DNA of 27,045 nt from DAONFI01 sp035403485. Its GTDB lineage: Bacteria > Planctomycetota > Phycisphaerae > SM23-33. The position numbers were made by a program, and so were the translations under genes. The notes beneath the pieces are model-generated. The model did no database searches. It saw only the letters and a list, made by a program, of their open reading frames with translations, and had not been told where the DNA came from. Shown in pieces: positions 23,283 to 27,045 of this stretch. How positions within the stretch are numbered: position 1 is the first letter of the stretch; each line of letters begins with the position of its first letter. The stretch lies in the NCBI GenBank assembly GCA_964536835.1, contig CAZIAZ010000042.1, forward strand, positions 1 to 27,045, given 5' to 3'.

Positions 23283-23411
23283 ATGTATCTGCTCGACAAA
23301 CTCGACGTCATTCCGGACAAAAAAGTTGCCGGCTTTCAATCGTGGGGCCTATTGCATGCATTAAGGCATATTATTTTGAAAGACAGGGAGACCGTGTGTT
23401 TCCAGATATGA
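23283..23411 (+). CDS. Possible small ORF (42 aa), unrecognised
   Basis: A 42-codon frame starting MYLLDKLDVIPDKKVAGF and ending CFQI-stop. A GGGG lies 4 nt before the ATG. Composition is protein-like (alternating hydrophobic and charged residues) and less AT-rich than the DNA that follows, so it may be a small gene or the 5' remnant of a decayed one. I recognise no family. A chance ORF is equally possible. Confidence 0.25.
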   Translation: MYLLDKLDVIPDKKVAGFQSWGLLHALRHIILKDRETVCFQI

Positions 23412-23542
23412 CTTCAAGACGATACTTCAGCTATTATATATTTTATAAATACTTATTCTATAATATATTATATAATGTAATAAGCGGGCCGTGTCATATT
23501 GGGCTGGATATATATTATTTTTGTCGAAAAATTGGATTATTC

Positions 23543-23587
23543 TTGACAGTTATGCAAAAAATGAGATACTATATGCATGTAGGCATA
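23543..23587 (+). promoter_or_regulatory. Predicted promoter and operator of the GntR/LacI-type regulator
   Basis: -35 TTGACA (23543-23548) and a -10-like TACTAT (23567-23572) with an 18-bp spacer. Directly after it TATGC-ATGTAG-GCATA (23572-23587) is an inverted repeat at the expected transcription start, a likely site for autoregulation. Confidence 0.5.
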
Positions 23588-23603
23588 CAGTTAGGAGTTT
23601 CAT

Positions 23604-24776
23604 GTGGACTATGTTGCAGTAAAAAAAAGTCTTTCTTGTGCGTCAGTTAAGCCGCGATATTTCCGCTTGGCGGAGGCTATTCAGGATTGTATCGAATCCG
23701 GCAGCCTCAAACGCAGCGATAAAATTCCAAGCCAACGCGAATTGATGACAAATCTCGGTTTGAGCGATTCTACTGTGAATCGGGCTATTCGCGAGTTGGA
23801 GGCACGCGGCATTGTTTATTCGCGGCAGGGCCAGGGGACTTTTGTAGCGGACAAGGTTAAGAGCCAGGCTACGACGATTGTGGCTCTTGTGCCGTCGCGG
23901 CCAAACGTCTCATATGATACTGAAATAGTGTGGCATGCTGAACAGGCGGCTCATCGCGGCGGATATGAACTGATGGTCTGCAATACCGAAGATAATTTCA
24001 GTAAAGTCGATACATATCTTGATCGCCTTCTGAGTAAAGATGCAAACATGATTTTGGGGGTGCTTTACGTTCCGGTGGCAACGAACTGCGACGACTATTA
24101 CGAACGCAACATGGAACGAATTGCCAGAATTCAGCGTCTTGGAATCAAAGTTGTTCTTTGTGACCGTAATTTTCTCAATCAGCCGGATGCGATAGCGGCA
24201 TATAAGTTGGATGCGGTGTATTCGGACGATATGCGCGGCTCAAGGGCGGTTGTGGAGCATTTCATTTCACTGGGCCGCCGGCGAATAGCATTGCTGAGCG
24301 GGCCTATGGATTCGAACGTCGAAAACCGCATAACGGGGTACAGGCAGGCATTACATGACAATGGCCTTAGTTATATGAGCGAATTGGTGAAATTCGTGGA
24401 TTCATATGAACGGCCGGAAGATGTCGCGCCTATGGTTGATGAACTTCTGGCTACTCCGGATGGCATTGATGCCATATTTGCGATTAATGACAGGGCGGCA
24501 GAGGCTGTCTTGGAATGTCTCCAGTCGCGTGGAGTGTGCGTGCCTGACGATGTTTCGCTAAGCGGTTATGACAATATGGAACATTCGCGATATCTTTCCA
24601 TTCCGCTTACGACGGTAGATAGGGCTAATGGCGAAATCGGTGAAAAGGCTGTCGAGTTACTATTGGAACAGGTCGAAAATCCGCGGAATTATCCCAGGCA
24701 TATTGCCTTGCCGACGCAACTGATAATACGTCAGTCAAGTTGTTCAAGTGAACAACTGGCGGAAATGAAAGCATGA
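23604..24776 (+). CDS. GntR-family regulator with LacI-type ligand-binding domain
   Basis: A 390-aa transcription factor. Residues about 16-80 are a GntR winged helix (RLAEAIQDCIESGSL, KIPSQRELMTNLGLSDSTVN, then the GIVYSRQGQGTFVA wing). Residues about 88-380 are a periplasmic-binding-protein-like sensor domain of the LacI/GalR type (IVALVPSRPNVS, then GRRRIALLSGP, DAIFAINDRAAEAVL and VSLSGYDNMEHS). This hybrid architecture is that of AraR-like sugar regulators, so the ligand is probably a sugar, but this is inference. The start is GTG, 6 nt after AGGAG. An ATG two bases upstream is out of frame and opens only a six-codon ORF. It is encoded 82 nt before the LamG/PEP-CTERM gene and may control it. 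Confidence 0.9.
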   Translation: MDYVAVKKSLSCASVKPRYFRLAEAIQDCIESGSLKRSDKIPSQRELMTNLGLSDSTVNRAIRELEARGIVYSRQGQGTFVADKVKSQATTIVALVPSRPNVSYDTEIVWHAEQAAHRGGYELMVCNTEDNFSKVDTYLDRLLSKDANMILGVLYVPVATNCDDYYERNMERIARIQRLGIKVVLCDRNFLNQPDAIAAYKLDAVYSDDMRGSRAVVEHFISLGRRRIALLSGPMDSNVENRITGYRQALHDNGLSYMSELVKFVDSYERPEDVAPMVDELLATPDGIDAIFAINDRAAEAVLECLQSRGVCVPDDVSLSGYDNMEHSRYLSIPLTTVDRANGEIGEKAVELLLEQVENPRNYPRHIALPTQLIIRQSSCSSEQLAEMKA

Positions 24777-24837
24777 TGGCAAAACTCATTACTGAATATG
24801 AATTATGTTAAGGTAACGTAAGAGTATTAAAATCAAT

Positions 24838-24892
24838 GAAATTTAACAGGAGAAAATTATGAAACACGCTGTGGCAGCAATTATCGCGTTAG
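24838..24892 (+). repeat. 55-bp direct repeat, left copy (gene start)
   Basis: Identical to 25660-25714, which ends at the N gap. The identity stops one base before 24838 (T versus A). It covers the ribosome binding site and the first codons of the LamG gene. Confidence 0.95.
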
Positions 24893-25623
24893 CCGGCATT
24901 ATGTCACTTGCATGTGGCGATACGGTCGGTTATTGGAAGTTTGACGAAGGTAGCGGGACGACTATCGTTGACACGACGGGCTTGAATGCGAATGGCACTC
25001 TTGATGAATGGAACGGCAGTGCGTGGGTAACGCAGACGAATCCGACATGGGTTCAAGGTGCGTCCGGCTGGGCTGTCGGTTTCAACGGCACAAATCAGGG
25101 TGCGATTGTTCCTGATAGCAGTGCGTTGGATGTGACTACCGCGGTGACTCTTGAAGCTATTATTAAACCTTCTACATTTTCCGGCACTGGAGACATTATA
25201 AGTAAAGATTCGGCTTATCAGCTTAAATTGGGCGGCGATCTCAAATCAATCAATTTTTTATTTCGCAGTGGTTCAAGTTGGTACGGTGGCGGAGTAATTC
25301 TTTCGACAGCATTATCGAGCGATGAATGGACACATATTGCCATAACATATGATAGTACATTGGAGTCAAATAATATTAAAGTTTATGTGGATTACGAGTT
25401 GGTTAGTCAGAAGACTGTTACCGGTACCATAAATACGACTACCAGTTTGTTAACTTTTGGTGCAGAGCAAGTTGGTGTCGAATATTACAAGGGCGATATA
25501 GATGCGATACGTATTTCGAATGTCGCATTGTCGTCGAGTGAATTTTTACCCATACCTGAACCGGCTACGTTATCATTGATTGCTGCCGGTAGTTTAGCCT
25601 TGTTGGGCTGCAGAAAAAAATAA
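24859..25623 (+). CDS. LamG-fold secreted protein with PEP-CTERM sorting tail
   Basis: A 254-aa secreted protein. Residues 1-20 are a signal peptide (cleavage near SLACGD). Residues about 24-225 are a concanavalin A-like/LamG domain, opening VGYWKFDEGSGTTIVDTTG and including EWTHIAITYDS and GDIDAIRISNVALSSSEF. The C-terminus is PIPEPATLSLIAAGSLALLG followed by CRKK: a PEP motif, a transmembrane stretch and a basic tail, as recognised by exosortase-type sorting systems. Such proteins are typical of planctomycete and verrucomicrobial surfaces and may bind carbohydrate. AGGAG lies 8 nt before the start. The gene together with 21 bp upstream (24838-25623) appears to be an exact repeat unit; see the gap entry. 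Confidence 0.88.
   Translation: MKHAVAAIIALAGIMSLACGDTVGYWKFDEGSGTTIVDTTGLNANGTLDEWNGSAWVTQTNPTWVQGASGWAVGFNGTNQGAIVPDSSALDVTTAVTLEAIIKPSTFSGTGDIISKDSAYQLKLGGDLKSINFLFRSGSSWYGGGVILSTALSSDEWTHIAITYDSTLESNNIKVYVDYELVSQKTVTGTINTTTSLLTFGAEQVGVEYYKGDIDAIRISNVALSSSEFLPIPEPATLSLIAAGSLALLGCRKK
25569..25623 (+). repeat. 55-bp direct repeat, left copy (gene end)
   Basis: Identical to 25815-25869, which begins directly after the N gap. The identity ends at the stop codon; the next bases differ (T versus G). It encodes the C-terminal sorting tail. Confidence 0.95.
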
Positions 25624-25680
25624 TAGAGAAAGAATTGGTATTGAATATTCTGAAATGCAGAAATTTAACAGGAGAAAATT

Positions 25681-25869
25681 ATGAAACACGCTGTGGCAGC
25701 AATTATCGCGTTAGNNNNNNNNNNNNNNNNNNNNNNNNNNNNNNNNNNNNNNNNNNNNNNNNNNNNNNNNNNNNNNNNNNNNNNNNNNNNNNNNNNNNNN
25801 NNNNNNNNNNNNNNGTTATCATTGATTGCTGCCGGTAGTTTAGCCTTGTTGGGCTGCAGAAAAAAATAA
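25681..25869 (+). CDS. Probable second copy of the LamG/PEP-CTERM gene, interior lost in the scaffold gap
   Basis: The first 11 codons and the last 18 codons including the stop are present and identical at DNA level to the gene at 24859-25623. Between them lie 100 Ns (25715-25814), a conventional placeholder for a gap of unknown size. The flanking matches are exactly 55 bp on each side and stop precisely at the repeat boundaries. That is expected if an assembler using k=55 placed an identical repeat only once, so the missing interior is probably identical to the upstream gene and the true copy is full length (254 aa). The frame running through the Ns has no meaning. More than two copies are possible. 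Confidence 0.7.
   Translation: MKHAVAAIIALXXXXXXXXXXXXXXXXXXXXXXXXXXXXXXXXXXLSLIAAGSLALLGCRKK
25715..25814. other. Scaffold gap (100 N)
   Basis: Exactly 100 unknown bases, which indicates a placeholder rather than a measured distance. If the hidden sequence is one exact copy of the 24838-25623 unit, the true gap is 676 bp. Confidence 0.95.
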
Positions 25870-26091
25870 GTGATATACGAACATATGAAAATTTCTGATT
25901 GCAAGTTTGTAATTAGAATATAATGGTATAGTGAAAATTATATATGTTTTGCCATTTAAGCGGATTATGGCAAGTATGTATGGCGTATATGTCTGTTTGT
26001 AAACAGTAGTATTAAAAGAAACAAAAGTTCTAATGTGTATGGCTTGTATTAATTCGCGAAAAACTGACACTATGTTTTAGGAGTACCTGAG
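25870..26091. other. AT-rich intergenic region with two inverted repeats
   Basis: 222 bp between the second LamG copy and the pilin-like gene. It has TATAAT at 25919-25924, a 7-bp inverted repeat TTGCCAT/ATGGCAA (25949-25955 and 25967-25973), and a 14-bp palindrome CTGTTT-GT-AAACAG (25993-26006). The last looks like a regulator site, but its protein is unknown. No gene was found here. Confidence 0.4.
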
Positions 26092-26844
26092 ATGCTGTTT
26101 TCCAAAAATGTCAGGTTTTTATCGCAGAAATTTTATTCTACAAAAAGAGTAAAACCATCAGCCATAGGGTTTACTCTTATAGAGCTTTTGGTTGTAATTG
26201 CGATTATTTCGCTTTTAGTTTCCATATTGATGCCGTCGCTGAACGTTGCCAAGGAACTTGCCCGGCGTGCGGTCTGTTCTGCGAATCTGCGAACTGTGTC
26301 GACCGGCATGATGATGTATGCCGACGATGGAGCCGGCAAATATCCTAACTATAGTTCAATTCATTGGCCTGTCGGATATTTTTATTATGACTTAAATCCT
26401 GCGGATAGTACCGCTATCGCACGTACGAAAACTTACGCCGGGTTTAAACAATTAGTTCCTGATTACATAGACAGTACTGGAATATTCTATTGCCCCAGCC
26501 AAAAACAAACCGATTTTCTTGCTGCAACTTACCCTCGTAGGAATTGGTTGAATGATGGTTATTTGGTGTATACAGGGTATTGTTATTGGGCAAATTATAT
26601 ATATGACAGTATCGGGCTGACAGATGAAGTAGTAACTACAGGCGTTTTAAGTAATCCTGATACCGTTATGGCTTCTGATATTATGTGTCGGGATTCAACT
26701 CCGCAATGGAATAATCATGAAGGTTCAAATTTTGAAGGGGGCAATGTGTTGTGTAATGATTCGCATGTCGAATGGCGTGGTGATAATGCGGTTGAGCTTC
26801 GCATAAATTCATTTTCACCTCAGCCTGGCGATTTCTGGTTTTAA
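26092..26844 (+). CDS. Type IV pilin-like protein (prepilin N-terminus, planctomycete type)
   Basis: A 250-aa protein with a class III prepilin signal. After a basic leader of 26 residues the cleavage site is G26|F27 in GFTLIELLVVIAII, with the conserved Glu at mature position 5 (Glu31) and a long hydrophobic helix. The C-terminal part contains NNHEGSNFEGGNVLCNDSHVEWR, resembling the H-x9-DG-type ending of the large planctomycete pseudopilin families (DUF1559-like). The family is expanded in that phylum and may act in surface structures or polymer uptake, but the function is not established. AGGAG is 8 nt before the ATG. The call is confident for the N-terminal domain and moderate for the subfamily. 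Confidence 0.87.
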   Translation: MLFSKNVRFLSQKFYSTKRVKPSAIGFTLIELLVVIAIISLLVSILMPSLNVAKELARRAVCSANLRTVSTGMMMYADDGAGKYPNYSSIHWPVGYFYYDLNPADSTAIARTKTYAGFKQLVPDYIDSTGIFYCPSQKQTDFLAATYPRRNWLNDGYLVYTGYCYWANYIYDSIGLTDEVVTTGVLSNPDTVMASDIMCRDSTPQWNNHEGSNFEGGNVLCNDSHVEWRGDNAVELRINSFSPQPGDFWF

Positions 26845-26966
26845 TAATCTTTTTCCATACTCTCCATTATAAATATAGCAATCTTTATTTGTAGGAAATA
26901 ATTTTGTGCTGTTTTCAGCAGTTTCGTCTCGTATTTTATAGTTTGATTATTATAGGGAGATTTTTG

Positions 26967-27045
26967 ATGTCAGAATTATTTAATTCACGCCGAAGAGTTG
27001 TGATGTTTCTAGCCGCGGTTGTTTCATGTTTGCCTTGTATGGCAG
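26967..27045 (+). CDS. Start of a secreted protein, cut by the window end
   Basis: The first 26 codons are visible after GGGAG (7 nt spacing). They form a signal peptide: MSELFNSRRRVV, a hydrophobic stretch and a small-residue end (CMA). The rest of the gene lies outside the window, so the family cannot be named. The position after the pilin-like gene suggests another surface or secreted protein of the same cluster. Confidence 0.55.
   Translation, partial: MSELFNSRRRVVMFLAAVVSCLPCMA

Larger units (their letters stand above)
23004..23603. other. 600-bp gene-poor intergenic stretch
   Basis: Between the SGNH hydrolase and the GntR-type regulator. It holds the foldback element (23055-23213), a weak hairpin with a trailing T-run (TTCTTC at 23221-23226 with GAAGAA at 23241-23246, Ts at 23253-23257), a possible 42-codon ORF, a very AT-rich tract (about 23430-23530), and the regulator's promoter. 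No convincing gene of normal length was found on either strand. Confidence 0.6.

Noticed and set aside
23602..23622. ATG two bases upstream of the regulator start, giving a six-codon ORF
   Set aside because: The GTG at 23604 is in frame with the winged-helix domain and at correct distance from AGGAG. The short ORF is most likely incidental.
25681..25869. A separate 62-aa protein running through the N gap
   Set aside because: The frame passes through placeholder Ns. Its two ends are copies of the neighbouring LamG gene, so it is the remains of a longer gene and not a short one.
1..27045. CRISPR arrays, tRNA or rRNA genes, or an insertion sequence with a transposase
   Set aside because: No regularly spaced direct repeats, no cloverleaf-like or rRNA-like segments and no transposase motifs were found on reading both strands. 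The only mobile-like item is the foldback element at 23055-23213.

Overview
The window looks like a chromosomal segment of an anaerobic Gram-negative bacterium of the PVC group. Planctomycetota (Phycisphaerae-like) is my best guess. The reasons are a LamG-fold protein with a C-terminal PEP-CTERM sorting tail, a pilin-like protein of the type abundant in planctomycetes, a GntR/LacI-type hybrid regulator, many lipoproteins, and [FeFe]-hydrogenase maturases under a Rex repressor. The phylum is inferred from gene content only. The right end (from about 23 kb) is visibly more AT-rich than the left end.

Region 1 (1-9503, + strand) is a tightly packed aromatic amino acid super-operon: DAHP synthase (cut by the window start), pheA, tyrA, then trpE-G-D-C-F-B-A. 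Many junctions are 1-4 nt stop/start overlaps. Between tyrA and trpE lies a roughly 190-nt leader. It encodes a 21-residue peptide with a Trp-Trp-Trp-Arg-Trp run and continues into a chain of mutually exclusive stems ending in an intrinsic terminator directly before the trpE ribosome binding site. I read this as a ribosome-mediated Trp attenuator with an unusually long relay of alternative pairings.

Region 2 (9546-12860, - strand) is rex-hydE-hydG, convergent with the trp genes and sharing a hairpin terminator with them. A Rex-type operator sits at the predicted start of this operon. The divergent gene is an NAD-type isocitrate dehydrogenase (12910-14019) with its own good promoter and terminator.

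Region 3 (14155-21906) is an envelope island. On the + strand are a YcfL-like lipoprotein, a Cys-containing lipoprotein with an internal repeat, a periplasmic protein with three LPP20-like repeats, a 49-aa lipoprotein, two FlgT-like paralogues and a BamE-like lipoprotein. Convergent on the - strand are an LpoB-like lipoprotein and a COG3014-like lipoprotein. These families are known from Lpo/YcfL peptidoglycan-synthase regulation and from the outer-membrane rings of Vibrio flagella, but no flagellar genes are visible here.

Region 4 (22 kb to the end) is looser accessory DNA: an SGNH hydrolase with a possible active-site change, a 600-bp gene-poor stretch with a foldback (MITE-like) element, a GntR/LacI-type regulator, the LamG/PEP-CTERM gene, a 100-N scaffold gap, a pilin-like protein, and the start of a further secreted protein. 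The gap is flanked on both sides by exactly 55 bp of the preceding LamG gene. This is the signature of a collapsed exact tandem repeat in a k=55 assembly graph, so a second copy of that gene probably lies in the gap.
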